Positions 49,077 to 57,319 of a stretch of 64,000 bases of DNA are shown one piece after another. Both the position numbers and the translations under genes were made by a program. Under the pieces are notes generated by a model. The model was given only the letters and a program-made list of their open reading frames with translations, had not been told where the DNA came from and ran no database searches. The DNA comes from Candidatus Saccharibacteria bacterium UBA6224 (GTDB lineage: Bacteria; Patescibacteriota; Saccharimonadia; Saccharimonadales; UBA4665), in the NCBI GenBank assembly GCA_002441585.1, contig DJWS01000009.1, forward strand, positions 84,078 through 148,077, written 5' to 3'. Position 1 is the stretch's first letter. Every line of letters begins with the position of its first letter.

Positions 49077-50038
49077 GCTGCCACCTTCCTCATCTTAACC
49101 CCGCACTGTTCTAGTAATTGTACCGCGTAGCCATCGGAGTGGTCCAATCCATAAACGATTTCTTTGGGGCCTGCTTGCGATAACGTCCGCGCACAATTGG
49201 GGCAGGGCAGCATGGTCAAGAACAGGGTCTTACCGCGTAGTGTTTCGCCCATATCCGATAGTTGTATGAGTGCTTTCATCTCGGCATGTATCGTATCGTA
49301 GTAGTTGCTGTCGTGCGCCTCAGATAGGTGCTCTTCGCGGGAGTTGCCCGCATGGAGGGCGTATGTCTGATATGGCACGACACTATTGTCGGCGGCCACC
49401 AGAGGATGATAGCGCGAAATTTTCTTGGCGGCCACGACACAGCCGACCTGCAAGCTATAGTCAAACGAATTGGCGGCTGCTTTATGGGCTAGCTCCAGCA
49501 TATCTGTCTCGCCGCCAGGTATCAGCTTGATTTTTGGCAATTGAGGAGCGACGTGAGCCAGGTACGTCTTGGCCTCAGCTTCGTCGCGAAATGGTGTCAC
49601 CAAATCGAATGGGATACGTTTTTCGTTCAGTACATGGTACAGCGGCCGGCGGTGGAAGACGTATTGGTACGATCCCCGTACGACCACCGCATGCTTAGGC
49701 TTGACCGCCCGAAGTACATCGACCTCTTCGCGCTGCGAATAGGTGAGGATATACAATAGATGCGGGCTACCGGAGGTCGCTACCTTGCCGGCAAGGTATT
49801 CTACGTCAGACTCGGTAAGCACCTTGAATTGCGGTTGGTTCTCGAATCCTAAAACGTAATGTTCCCGGGCAATGCCAATCAGCACGTTGCCTTTAGGCAG
49901 ATATGTCTTGAGTAGCTGGGTCAGTCGTGCCTGGCTGAGCTCCCGGGGCGCTACGATGAATGTTGGCTTCAGCGCCCGAAAGATGCGCTTCATGTCGGCA
50001 TCGTAATCCAGCCAGTCAAAACTCAGGTCACTGGCCAT
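49073..50038 (-). CDS. CMP/dCMP-deaminase domain protein with a novel N-terminal half
   Basis: C-terminal half has the zinc-binding pair THAEMKALIQL (HAE) and LTMLPCPNCARTLSQAGPKEIVYG (PCxxC), the deaminase fold found in dCMP deaminase. The N-terminal 170 residues are not recognised and include VIGIAREHYVLGF-type repeats of alternating beta/alpha. Cotranscribed with thyA; the pair could supply dUMP to ThyA from dCMP. The start is 50038 or 50050; the latter overlaps the HIT gene further. Confidence 0.8.
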   Translation of the reverse strand: MASDLSFDWLDYDADMKRIFRALKPTFIVAPRELSQARLTQLLKTYLPKGNVLIGIAREHYVLGFENQPQFKVLTESDVEYLAGKVATSGSPHLLYILTYSQREEVDVLRAVKPKHAVVVRGSYQYVFHRRPLYHVLNEKRIPFDLVTPFRDEAEAKTYLAHVAPQLPKIKLIPGGETDMLELAHKAAANSFDYSLQVGCVVAAKKISRYHPLVAADNSVVPYQTYALHAGNSREEHLSEAHDSNYYDTIHAEMKALIQLSDMGETLRGKTLFLTMLPCPNCARTLSQAGPKEIVYGLDHSDGYAVQLLEQCGVKMRKVAA

Positions 50039-50552
50039 ATTTTTTGCCAAATCGTTTACTCAGTTTTTCGAGTTTGTCGCGACTTGCGCGGTATTTTTCG
50101 GCGTTATCAAACGGTGTATCCTCGAGCTGCTGGTAGTTCCAGGTGCTTAATTCCGGGTTATCAAATGGTATGCAATGGAAGTGGATGTGCTCGACCGTAC
50201 TCTGGGCCTCGGAACCATCCTTTTGGACGATTTGCATGCCTTTCACCCCATGGACCTCCCGGATCATCTTCTTGGCCAGGTAGAAAAATTTGCGCATGGT
50301 TTCCCATTCGCCAGGCTTTAATTCCTTAACCGAGCGGACATGGCGCTTCGGGATGACCATGATGTGGCCATCGACATAGGCAAAGACCGGTACGGTCATG
50401 ACGACGCCGTTCTCTTCGAAAAAGACGTATTTGTCGTCCAAGTCACAAAAAACACATTTGCCAACTGACTGCCAAATTTTGCCGTACTCGCCGGTTATCC
50501 GGGCGTCGCGGTAATATTCCTGCTTCTTTTGCTGTTCGGGCGTGAGCTTCAT
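50028..50552 (-). CDS. HIT-family hydrolase
   Basis: 174 aa. CVFCDLDDKYV near residue 33 and VEHIHFHCIPFD with the HxHxH triad near residue 121; longer than the HIT protein at 35169. Overlaps the upstream and downstream genes, within the thyA cluster. Substrate unknown. Confidence 0.9.
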   Translation of the reverse strand: MKLTPEQQKKQEYYRDARITGEYGKIWQSVGKCVFCDLDDKYVFFEENGVVMTVPVFAYVDGHIMVIPKRHVRSVKELKPGEWETMRKFFYLAKKMIREVHGVKGMQIVQKDGSEAQSTVEHIHFHCIPFDNPELSTWNYQQLEDTPFDNAEKYRASRDKLEKLSKRFGKKYGQ

Positions 50553-51106
50553 TTTTCCTTGAGAGGGTCCTTTCGGTATTGCATGAAATCTTTCAGGACA
50601 TCGCTCAAGTGGCCACCGATGGCCCGTTGCAGGATCTGAGTAGTCGATATCGAGGTCGACTGACGGTCAACTACCACCACCTCACCGCCGTAACGAGTAA
50701 CCGTGGCGTATTCCTTCGAGGTCTTGTAGTCGGCTGTCCAGTCCTCTTTGACGGTGACGAAGGTGTTTGGCTGGAGTAGGCCTAGCGTCGGTACGCAGCT
50801 GGGTTCGGGCAAGATGGTAACGAAATCGACCGAGCGCAAGAAAGTCAGCATCTCCGCCCGAATGTTTTCGTCGAGGATAGGTTTGTTAGGCCCTTTGACG
50901 CGTTTGATGGCGGCGTTGCTACTGACGCCGACAACCAACACATCGCCGTATTCCTTGGCTCGCTCCAGATAGCGGCACTGACCGGCATGGATAAGATCCC
51001 ATGATCCGGCTGTAAAAACCACTCGTTTGCCTTTAGTCTTGAGCTGGTCGCTCAAGGTTTGCAAATCACTCTGTGCAATAAGACGCTTCTTCCACGAAGA
51101 TGCCAT
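50549..51106 (-). CDS. Cytidylyltransferase-family protein (HldE C-terminal/RfaE-like)
   Basis: 185 aa. FTAGSWDLIHAGQCRYLERAKEYGD is the nucleotidyltransferase HxGH-type signature (here HAGQ), followed by GVSSNAAIKRVKG and STSISTTQIL. It is similar to HldE-domain or FAD/glycerol-phosphate-type transferases; the actual nucleotide and acceptor are unknown. First gene of the four-gene minus operon ending in thyA. Confidence 0.85.
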   Translation of the reverse strand: MASSWKKRLIAQSDLQTLSDQLKTKGKRVVFTAGSWDLIHAGQCRYLERAKEYGDVLVVGVSSNAAIKRVKGPNKPILDENIRAEMLTFLRSVDFVTILPEPSCVPTLGLLQPNTFVTVKEDWTADYKTSKEYATVTRYGGEVVVVDRQSTSISTTQILQRAIGGHLSDVLKDFMQYRKDPLKEK

Positions 51107-51167
51107 GCGTTTGCCCCCATTTGTTACCTGGATTTAGACCAATTCTAACACCTTTGGCACCAGTAAG

Positions 51168-52178
51168 CTAGCGGTCTAGCTCGATGATTTTGCGTTCGAT
51201 TAACAGCTCCCGGGTCCGGCCAAAGTGCTCATTCTTGGCCAGCGATTCGTACGGATTATGCCGTAAAAACTTATAAAAATCATGCAACAGAAAATGGTCG
51301 ACAAGTAGTTCCAGGACGTCGATATCTTGACTACCCTGATTGATTCGCGGCAAGCTCAGTCGATTGGTACCACGCTTGCCGTAGCCGGAACGGAGGAAAT
51401 ATTTTCTGACCTGCCGCGGCGTCTTGTACTTGCAGTCGATGAGCAAGAAAGCTAGGGTACGGGCAATGTCGAATATTACCGGGCCATAAGCACATTTCTC
51501 AAAATCCAGCACCCCAGTGACCGCTACGGATAAATCGTCGTCCGCAGCCTCGCGAAACAACACGTTGCCGCGCACGAAATCCATGTGTAGCGCCTGGCGG
51601 TCGCCCAGCAGGTCCGCAGCTGCCAAGCCGGTTGCCAGACTGGTTAATGAACTTTCGGGCACAGCCAGGCCCAATTTATCGTGCATGGCCCTATGGACGT
51701 CCCTATCCAAAAAGTATTGCTGCATCTTACCTACTATCGACTTTTGGATCTCGACCACGTCATCGAGTCGGCGCGTCAAATGCAACCCGGTGGCCAGGTG
51801 GTGCATATCACTCATCGTCTTGCCGAGAGCTTTGATGTGGTCTTGGGTGTAAGCCTCCCACGGAATCGTCTGACCCGGCAGATAGTGATAAATGCCGGCG
51901 TATCTTGTGCCTGTGGCGGATTTGAGCAATGTCAGTCTCTCGTCGAACGTTCGACGAGCCGGAAAGCCGACAGCTGCCAGTCCATCAGCCAGCTCGTTCG
52001 CGATCAGCACCTGTCGTGCGATGTGCGGTTCGTTTTTGTACAAGATGACGCACAACTCCTCGTCATTAGCCGTCTGGACGCGGTAAATCTGATTACGGTA
52101 GCCGGACTGCGGTGCCGAAATGGTACCGCCAGCCACGCCGTACTTACTCAATATTCGCGAAATCAGCGGACGGCTCAT
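51168..52178 (-). CDS. Aminoglycoside-phosphotransferase-family kinase
   Basis: 336 aa. LLGDRQALHMDFVRGNVLF (HxDxxxxN-type catalytic loop) and VLDFEKCAYGPVIFDIARTLA (DFE in place of DFG). This fold covers small-molecule kinases such as homoserine or choline kinase and antibiotic phosphotransferases. Start at ATG 52178 (a GTG at 52181 also overlaps the DHFR stop), so it is coupled to the DHFR gene. Substrate unknown; no resistance context is seen. Confidence 0.8.
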   Translation of the reverse strand: MSRPLISRILSKYGVAGGTISAPQSGYRNQIYRVQTANDEELCVILYKNEPHIARQVLIANELADGLAAVGFPARRTFDERLTLLKSATGTRYAGIYHYLPGQTIPWEAYTQDHIKALGKTMSDMHHLATGLHLTRRLDDVVEIQKSIVGKMQQYFLDRDVHRAMHDKLGLAVPESSLTSLATGLAAADLLGDRQALHMDFVRGNVLFREAADDDLSVAVTGVLDFEKCAYGPVIFDIARTLAFLLIDCKYKTPRQVRKYFLRSGYGKRGTNRLSLPRINQGSQDIDVLELLVDHFLLHDFYKFLRHNPYESLAKNEHFGRTRELLIERKIIELDR

Positions 52179-52180
52179 CA

Positions 52181-52681
52181 CTAACGGTTGACACTGTAGT
52201 GTAGCAGCAGGGTGTTATCGTTGAGCTTCGAGGACTCCAGCAAGGTCAGCCTGCTCTCGATTGGTTCGTTAAATAGCGTCAGACCGGTGCCGAAGGTCAA
52301 CGGCTCGACCGTCAGATATATTTCATCGATGAGCCCGGACTTCATGAACAAAGTGTAGATGGCCGTTCCGCCGCAGATTGCCACTTCATGGACACCTTCC
52401 TGCTCAAGCTGATCGATCAGCTCCCGGGCTGGCTTATCGGTCGTCTCCACGTCAGGTACGTTGATGGATTCAGGTTTGCTAGTGTAGACGACATTGCGCC
52501 GGCCCGGCATCGCCCGACCGATGGTCCGGAATGTTTTTCCGCCCATGACGACGACACCTGCCTCGCGGGTCCTGGCGACAAAGAAGCGTTTATCCTCGGG
52601 ACTAGTCCAGTCGGCAATATGCTCATCGTGCTCGGCGATGAATCCATCCGCACTCACTGCCGCAATCATGAAAACCTTCAT
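52181..52681 (-). CDS. Dihydrofolate reductase/RibD C-terminal-like protein
   Basis: 166 aa. MKVFMIAAVSADGFIAEHDEH start, VVMGGKTFRTIGR and AICGGTAIYTLFMKSGLIDEIYLTV, the NADPH-binding DHFR/RibD_C pattern. In this cluster with thyA a folate role is plausible, but the acidic substrate residue of classical DHFR cannot be assigned confidently. SD AGGAGG upstream on the minus strand. Confidence 0.85.
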   Translation of the reverse strand: MKVFMIAAVSADGFIAEHDEHIADWTSPEDKRFFVARTREAGVVVMGGKTFRTIGRAMPGRRNVVYTSKPESINVPDVETTDKPARELIDQLEQEGVHEVAICGGTAIYTLFMKSGLIDEIYLTVEPLTFGTGLTLFNEPIESRLTLLESSKLNDNTLLLHYSVNR

Positions 52682-52845
52682 TACATCCTCCTAAGCCTTT
52701 GCCACGATTATAGGAAAAACCCGGCCCGATTACTACCAGACAAATGACTGAACGTTTGCAAAGGATTATGCTTGCGGCAAATGCACATCTGTGGCTAAAT
52801 AGACATAGAAAGCTGCTGGGGTGGCGCAGCGAAATGGAGGGATTC

Positions 52846-55173
52846 GTGGCACACCAGGGTAAATTCATCGTCTTAGAGGGCATCGACGGCTCGGGCAAAG
52901 GTACTCAGTTCAAATTATTGGTCGAGCGCCTGAAGTCCGCCGGCTACGATGTGGCTACCTTTGATTTTCCGCGATATGAGCAAGAGTCGAGCTATTTCGT
53001 GCGGCGTTATTTGAATGGCGCCTACGGATCGGCCGATCAGGTCGGCCCCTACACTGGCTCGTTGTTTTACGCGCTGGATCGCTATGAAGCCGCTAGCGAC
53101 ATTCGTCAGGCATTGGCAGATGGCAAGATTGTGCTGGCCAACCGTTTCACTGGCAGCAATATGGCCCATCAGGGAACGAAATTCCGCAGCCCCGAAGAGC
53201 GCCGCGGCTATTTTATCTGGTTGGATAACTTGGAATTCCAGATGCTCAACATCCCGCGTCCGGACATGAATATGGTACTGAGAGTTCCAGCCGAGATCGC
53301 CCAGACACAAGTCGACAAAAAAGATAAACGTGATTATACCGATAAGCAACGTGACATCCACGAGGCAGACTTGAGTCATTTGCAGCGCTCAGCCGAAGTC
53401 TACGATGATTTGTGCAATCTTTTCCCGAAAGATTTCACTAGAATCGATTGTGTGCGAAGCGATAAGCTGCTCGACACCGAGGCTGTCCACTCACTCCTTT
53501 GGGAAAAAATCCATCCCCAACTGCCCAAACCGAGCAAGAAGCGGTCTGTCGCGGCGACTACACAGTCAGGACCGACAAAATCGGACAAACTCCCAGAGTC
53601 TGAGTCGTACACCAAGCAACTGCCGAGCGGCACCATCATCACCAACGCCGGCTATGAATATCTGTCAGACGTCGTCACTTCCGTCAGCGAGAACGTCTAC
53701 GCTTTTACCAGCAAGCTCGATCCGGCCAGCATCGCCACGGCTTTAGCGCGTTTTTGTCGCGGTAACCGGAGCCTGCGCCTAACCATACTAGAGGAGTTTT
53801 CTCGTGCTGCGGATATGGATGAGTCGGTATCTCAGTCCATCCTGGCGGACTATGGTGACGAATCGGTCAAACAGCTGGTAAACGTGCAGTTGGTCGTCGA
53901 AGGGGCCAGTGATTTATTAATCAAGAAGTTGGAGTGGGGGCGCCTGGCAACCTATGTCGAGCAGTCGCCTAGAGGCACAAAATTTGAGGAGCGTGACGAG
54001 CATGGCAGCTACCGCTATTTTATCCCCTCGTACTTCGATGCCACGACCAAAAATCTGTACTGCGATGTACTGGACCAAATCTTCGAGACATACTCTGAAA
54101 TGCTCGGCCAGTTGACCAAGCATCTGGCCATTGAAACGGGTGGTAAAGCGGGATCGGCCAATCAGGGCGCGGCATATGCCAGAGCCAGCCAGGTGCTACG
54201 TGCCACGCTGCCCGTAGCTACCCGCTCAACGGTTGGTGTCTTTGCTTCGGCCCAATCGGTCGAAAGTCTAATCATTCGTCTGCTAGCCGACGATCTACCC
54301 GAAGCTAATGCCGCTGGTGACAAATTGCTCGAGGCCGCCCGCCAGGTCATACCTACCTTCCTGTCGGACGTCGATAGGGCCGAGCTTGGCGGAGCGGTCA
54401 CGGCTTACCGGGCCAATACCGCCAAGGCCGTCCAGGCATTAGTCCAGCAACATTTACCGACCGATTACGCCGCCGACAGCGCAGGACCGGTTACACTCAC
54501 TGATATCTGGCCACGCAACGAACTAGATTTGGTGCCAGACATGTTATACGAACATACCGATCGGGCACTTGGCGATATCCGAGAGGCCGTGACCGGCTGG
54601 GATTACGACCAAAAACTCGAGGCGTTCCAGGCTTATATCGGCGAACGATTCAGTCGTCGACATTATCCAGGCCGGGCGCTCGAGAAAGCGCGCTACAGTT
54701 GGGACCTCGTCACTCCATATGCCGTTTTTCGTAATCTGCAACGTCACCGGATGGTCGACGATCTGGAATGGCAAAAACTGACGCCACGCTTCGGTTACGA
54801 TGTACCCAAACTGGTGGACGAAGCCGGGCTGACCGAGCTCTTCGAAAAATGTTTCGATCTGAGTCTCAGGCTGTATAGTTCACTCCAGCAAGCTGGCTAT
54901 AGTCTAGAAGCACAGTACGCTACACTCTACGGCCACAACTTGCGCTGGAAGTTGACCGTCAACGCCCGCCAGGCGATGCACCTGATAGAGCTGCATGCCC
55001 GCCCGGATGGAAACCAGGACAATCGCAAGCTCGTCTTAGAAATGCATGACAAAATTGCTACCAGGCATCCGCTACTTGCCGAAGCCATGCGCTTCGTTGC
55101 CGAAGAAGAGAACGATGAACTGATGCGACGCGCCGTCGAGAGTTCGGCTCAGTTCAAGCTGAAAGATCTGTGA
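52846..55173 (+). CDS. Thymidylate kinase fused to two ThyX-like domains
   Basis: About 775 aa from GTG 52846, chosen because GGAGGG (52836-52841) lies 5 nt upstream; ATG 52744 would add 34 residues with no SD. Residues about 4-215 are Tmk-like: LEGIDGSGKGTQ (P-loop) and LANRFTGSNMAHQG (DRY-loop counterpart). After a K/S/T-rich linker (about 225-255) come two ThyX-type halves, one with YVEQSPRGTKF and one with FRNLQRHRMVDDLEWQKLTPRF. The ThyX motif RHRxxSxxxxSxR is degenerate (no first Ser). With ThyA present, the ThyX parts may have a structural or other role. Convergent with 55154. Confidence 0.85.
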   Translation: MAHQGKFIVLEGIDGSGKGTQFKLLVERLKSAGYDVATFDFPRYEQESSYFVRRYLNGAYGSADQVGPYTGSLFYALDRYEAASDIRQALADGKIVLANRFTGSNMAHQGTKFRSPEERRGYFIWLDNLEFQMLNIPRPDMNMVLRVPAEIAQTQVDKKDKRDYTDKQRDIHEADLSHLQRSAEVYDDLCNLFPKDFTRIDCVRSDKLLDTEAVHSLLWEKIHPQLPKPSKKRSVAATTQSGPTKSDKLPESESYTKQLPSGTIITNAGYEYLSDVVTSVSENVYAFTSKLDPASIATALARFCRGNRSLRLTILEEFSRAADMDESVSQSILADYGDESVKQLVNVQLVVEGASDLLIKKLEWGRLATYVEQSPRGTKFEERDEHGSYRYFIPSYFDATTKNLYCDVLDQIFETYSEMLGQLTKHLAIETGGKAGSANQGAAYARASQVLRATLPVATRSTVGVFASAQSVESLIIRLLADDLPEANAAGDKLLEAARQVIPTFLSDVDRAELGGAVTAYRANTAKAVQALVQQHLPTDYAADSAGPVTLTDIWPRNELDLVPDMLYEHTDRALGDIREAVTGWDYDQKLEAFQAYIGERFSRRHYPGRALEKARYSWDLVTPYAVFRNLQRHRMVDDLEWQKLTPRFGYDVPKLVDEAGLTELFEKCFDLSLRLYSSLQQAGYSLEAQYATLYGHNLRWKLTVNARQAMHLIELHARPDGNQDNRKLVLEMHDKIATRHPLLAEAMRFVAEEENDELMRRAVESSAQFKLKDL

Positions 55174-55693
55174 TTTCTTCCTGACATTCGATTGAGTAGA
55201 TGACGTGGCAGGGGGGTTGGTCTTCGTGCTGCATGACTTCACGAAGAATCGGATAGCCATTTATACTACCGACGACGGTTATGTTGTCTGGGTGGGGTGC
55301 AGTCGAGGGAATTGGCGATTCATCGCCAAACTTCTTGATGTATGCGGCCATGGCTTCGTCGACGCTAGCCCAAAACGGGTCGCAAACTGGCAGATTGAAC
55401 GACCAGGGCCGCACCACGGGCTGTAGGGTAGCGACGTCCATGTGTCGCACGGTAAAAAGAGCGCGCAATGTCACGGCGGTGGGCCGTTCGACGCCAGCGG
55501 CTAGACGCCAGCAGGCCTGGTCTACTTGCTCGCCGCGATCGTCTATATTATTGAAATTGATTCGGGATTGTGTCTCAAGATGGGTCATCGCGAAAGAACC
55601 CAATAGAGTATCGATCTTATGATCCAGGAAACTCTCTGATTTACGGTGTAATTGTGGCGCGTCCGTCCAGTTGCGGGGAATCGTCTGTGTCAT
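55154..55693 (-). CDS. Orphan soluble protein, 179 aa
   Basis: Not recognised. Contains WTDAPQLHRKSESFLDHK and CHVIYSIECQEEI with several Cys; no membrane segment. Its 3' end overlaps the Tmk-ThyX gene by 20 nt. A minus-strand TTTAAT 8 nt before the ATG suggests a leaderless start. Function unknown. Confidence 0.65.
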   Translation of the reverse strand: MTQTIPRNWTDAPQLHRKSESFLDHKIDTLLGSFAMTHLETQSRINFNNIDDRGEQVDQACWRLAAGVERPTAVTLRALFTVRHMDVATLQPVVRPWSFNLPVCDPFWASVDEAMAAYIKKFGDESPIPSTAPHPDNITVVGSINGYPILREVMQHEDQPPCHVIYSIECQEEITDLSA

Positions 55694-55755
55694 GATGTCA
55701 AATTAAACACACTGATGATACAATCGCCCGCAAATCGTGTCAAGCCCTAGGCGGT

Positions 55756-55784
55756 TTGCATAGCGAGCCCAAGTCATGTATAAC
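55756..55784 (+). promoter_or_regulatory. leuA leader promoter
   Basis: TTGCAT (55756-55761), 17-nt spacer, TATAAC (55779-55784). Predicted start about 55791, 2 nt before the ATG of the leader peptide. Confidence 0.75.
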
Positions 55785-55792
55785 CAATTGCT

Positions 55793-55876
55793 ATGATTAC
55801 AACCATGGTCCTTGCACTCGCACTCCTCGGTCTTCCGGGGCTGTGCTTCACCATGGTTGAAGCCTCCGAGCGATAA
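55793..55876 (+). CDS. leuA leader peptide, 27 aa, six Leu codons
   Basis: Leaderless ORF: begins MITTMVLALALLGLPG and ends GLCFTMVEASER. Leu codons at 55811, 55817, 55823, 55826, 55832 and 55841 lie just upstream of or at the start of segment 1 of the attenuator. The last codons (MVEA, 55853-55864) contain segment 2, so ribosome position would choose between the alternative hairpins. The C-terminal GLCFTMVEA is identical in the ilv leader peptide at 57158. It is probably too short to have a function as a protein. Confidence 0.85.
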   Translation: MITTMVLALALLGLPGLCFTMVEASER

Positions 55877-55930
55877 TCGCTCACCGCACAGCCCGAAAAC
55901 CAAACAGGCTTCAACCGAAGCCTACTTTTA
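55838..55930 (+). promoter_or_regulatory. leu-type transcription attenuator
   Basis: Segment 1 GCTTCA (55845-55850), inside GGGCTGTGC (55838-55846), pairs with TGAAGC of segment 2. Segment 2 GGTTGAAGCC (55855-55864) alternatively pairs perfectly with segment 3 GGCTTCAACC (55907-55916). Segment 3 with segment 4 forms the terminator AGGCTTC-AACC-GAAGCCT (55906-55923) followed by ACTTTTAATTT. The outer GGGCTGTGC/GCACAGCCC (55886-55894) helix stabilises the 1:2 state. GAGCGA-TAA-TCGCTC around the stop codon is a further hairpin. Confidence 0.85.
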
Positions 55931-55946
55931 ATTTGGAGAAATTTTT

Positions 55947-57125
55947 ATGAGTGAAGCATCAGTTAATGTTGAGATTTTCGACACCACTTTACGCGACGGT
56001 GCACAGGCATTACCGGCCGATCATCAGTTTCCGGAGGGCAGCAAACCCGAGATTGCAGAACAGATAGCTGAGTTTGGCGTCAGTGTTATCGAAGCTGGCT
56101 TTCCGGCCACTCCGGGCGACGCTGAAGCCGTGGCTGAGGTTGCCAGGACCGTCGGCCGCCGAGACTACGACACCATAAGTTGGCTAGACGGGCAGCCTCG
56201 TGAAAGGCGGCTGACCGTTCCGGTCATCGCCGGTCTGTCTCGCACCGTGACGTCAGATATCGAGGCGACCTGGACCGCCGTACAGTCGGCCGAACGACCG
56301 AGGATTCATACCTTTATCTCGACCGACCAAGAACATATGACCGCAAAGTTCCCTGGAAAATCACCACAACAGGTACTAGAAATGGGCCGCGCGGCTGTCA
56401 CCTATGCGCGCAACATCTCGGCCTGGCATCCTGGAGCAAGTGTCGAATTTTCGGCAGAAGCAGCATCGACGACAGACCCAGCTTATCTGGAAAGGGTAGT
56501 CAAGGAGGCGGTCTTGGCTGGTGCCGATGTCATCAATATGCCGGACACTGTCGGTCAGCGTGACCCATTCTGGATGAAGGATTTCTACAAGCGGATAATA
56601 ACCTGGACGATGCAGGCTGGAGGCGCGACCATATCGGCCCACAATCACAATGACCTGGACAATGCCGTCCCGAACACCTGGGCGCTGGTGTCAGCAGCCG
56701 CGGAATACGCTCACGAGAACAATCGGTCGGTTGAGGTTCAGCTGGAATCGACGGTCTGCGGCTTGGGCGAGCGCGCCGGTAATGCCAATGTCTTCCCGGT
56801 GGTGGCTGGGCTGTTCAAGTTTTCGCCTGATGTTCAGGTGCCTATCCGATGGCAAATCAACCCTGATCGAGCAGTTACGACCGCCGATACCGTCATGGAT
56901 TATGCCGGTCTACCGGTACCGCCTCAGTCTCCGATTGTTGGTGGTGATACCTTTGTTCATCGTTCCGGTATCCATAGTGATGGAGTCATCAAAGGCGGCC
57001 ATGCCATCTACACCCCACATGATCCACGCTTTTGGGGGCACTCCGAAAGTGCCCGGCACGAGGACGGTGCATATCAGGGCCGCGCCGGAAAAGCCGCGGT
57101 CTCATCGACCATGGTTGGTGCTTGA
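55947..57125 (+). CDS. leuA: 2-Isopropylmalate synthase-like (LeuA) catalytic domain only
   Basis: 392 aa TIM-barrel: FDTTLRDGAQALPADH (metal Asp/Arg), HNHNDLDNAV (His metal ligands), ESTVCGLGERAGNAN, and a partial lid region, typical of LeuA/homocitrate/citramalate synthases. The C-terminal allosteric leucine-binding domain (about 130 residues in E. coli LeuA) is missing. Leucine control may instead be supplied by the attenuator upstream. leuB/leuC/leuD are not in the window. SD TTGGAG before ATG 55947. Citramalate synthase is an alternative. Confidence 0.85.
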   Translation: MSEASVNVEIFDTTLRDGAQALPADHQFPEGSKPEIAEQIAEFGVSVIEAGFPATPGDAEAVAEVARTVGRRDYDTISWLDGQPRERRLTVPVIAGLSRTVTSDIEATWTAVQSAERPRIHTFISTDQEHMTAKFPGKSPQQVLEMGRAAVTYARNISAWHPGASVEFSAEAASTTDPAYLERVVKEAVLAGADVINMPDTVGQRDPFWMKDFYKRIITWTMQAGGATISAHNHNDLDNAVPNTWALVSAAAEYAHENNRSVEVQLESTVCGLGERAGNANVFPVVAGLFKFSPDVQVPIRWQINPDRAVTTADTVMDYAGLPVPPQSPIVGGDTFVHRSGIHSDGVIKGGHAIYTPHDPRFWGHSESARHEDGAYQGRAGKAAVSSTMVGA

Positions 57126-57150
57126 CAATCTAACGGCCGAGGCTTAGACT
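57122..57150 (+). promoter_or_regulatory. ilv leader promoter
   Basis: Consensus TTGACA (57122-57127), overlapping the leuA stop codon, 17-nt spacer, TAGACT (57145-57150). Predicted start 57156-57157, one or two nt before ATG 57158. Confidence 0.8.
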
Positions 57151-57157
57151 GCTGCAC

Positions 57158-57247
57158 ATGGTTTATAACCGCGTGAAGCAGATCGTCATTATTATTCTCG
57201 GCCGTCAGGGGCTGTGCTTCACCATGGTTGAAGCCACCGAGCAGTAA
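57158..57247 (+). CDS. ilv leader peptide, 29 aa, Ile/Val codons
   Basis: Leaderless ORF starting MVYNRVKQIVIIILGRQ and ending GLCFTMVEATEQ. The run ATC-GTC-ATT-ATT-ATT-CTC (57182-57199) is the control region, upstream of the same switch block as in the leu leader. Overall fits an isoleucine/valine-sensing attenuator. Control-codon run ends 10 nt before segment 1. Confidence 0.85.
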   Translation: MVYNRVKQIVIIILGRQGLCFTMVEATEQ

Positions 57248-57304
57248 TCGCTCACCGCACAGTCCGAAAACCAAACAGGCTTCAACCGAAGCCTGTTTTT
57301 AATT
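57209..57304 (+). promoter_or_regulatory. ilv-type transcription attenuator
   Basis: Same design as 55838-55930: segment 1 GCTTCA (57216-57221), segment 2 GGTTGAAGCC (57226-57235), segment 3 GGCTTCAACC (57278-57287), terminator AAACAGGCTTC-AACC-GAAGCCTGTTT (57273-57298) with a longer T-run. The block 57208-57294 differs from 55837-55923 at four positions: one replacement in the codon after MVEA, two in the codon before the stop, and one in the outer helix (C to T, still pairable as G-U). Confidence 0.87.
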
Positions 57305-57319
57305 TACAAGGAGAATTTC

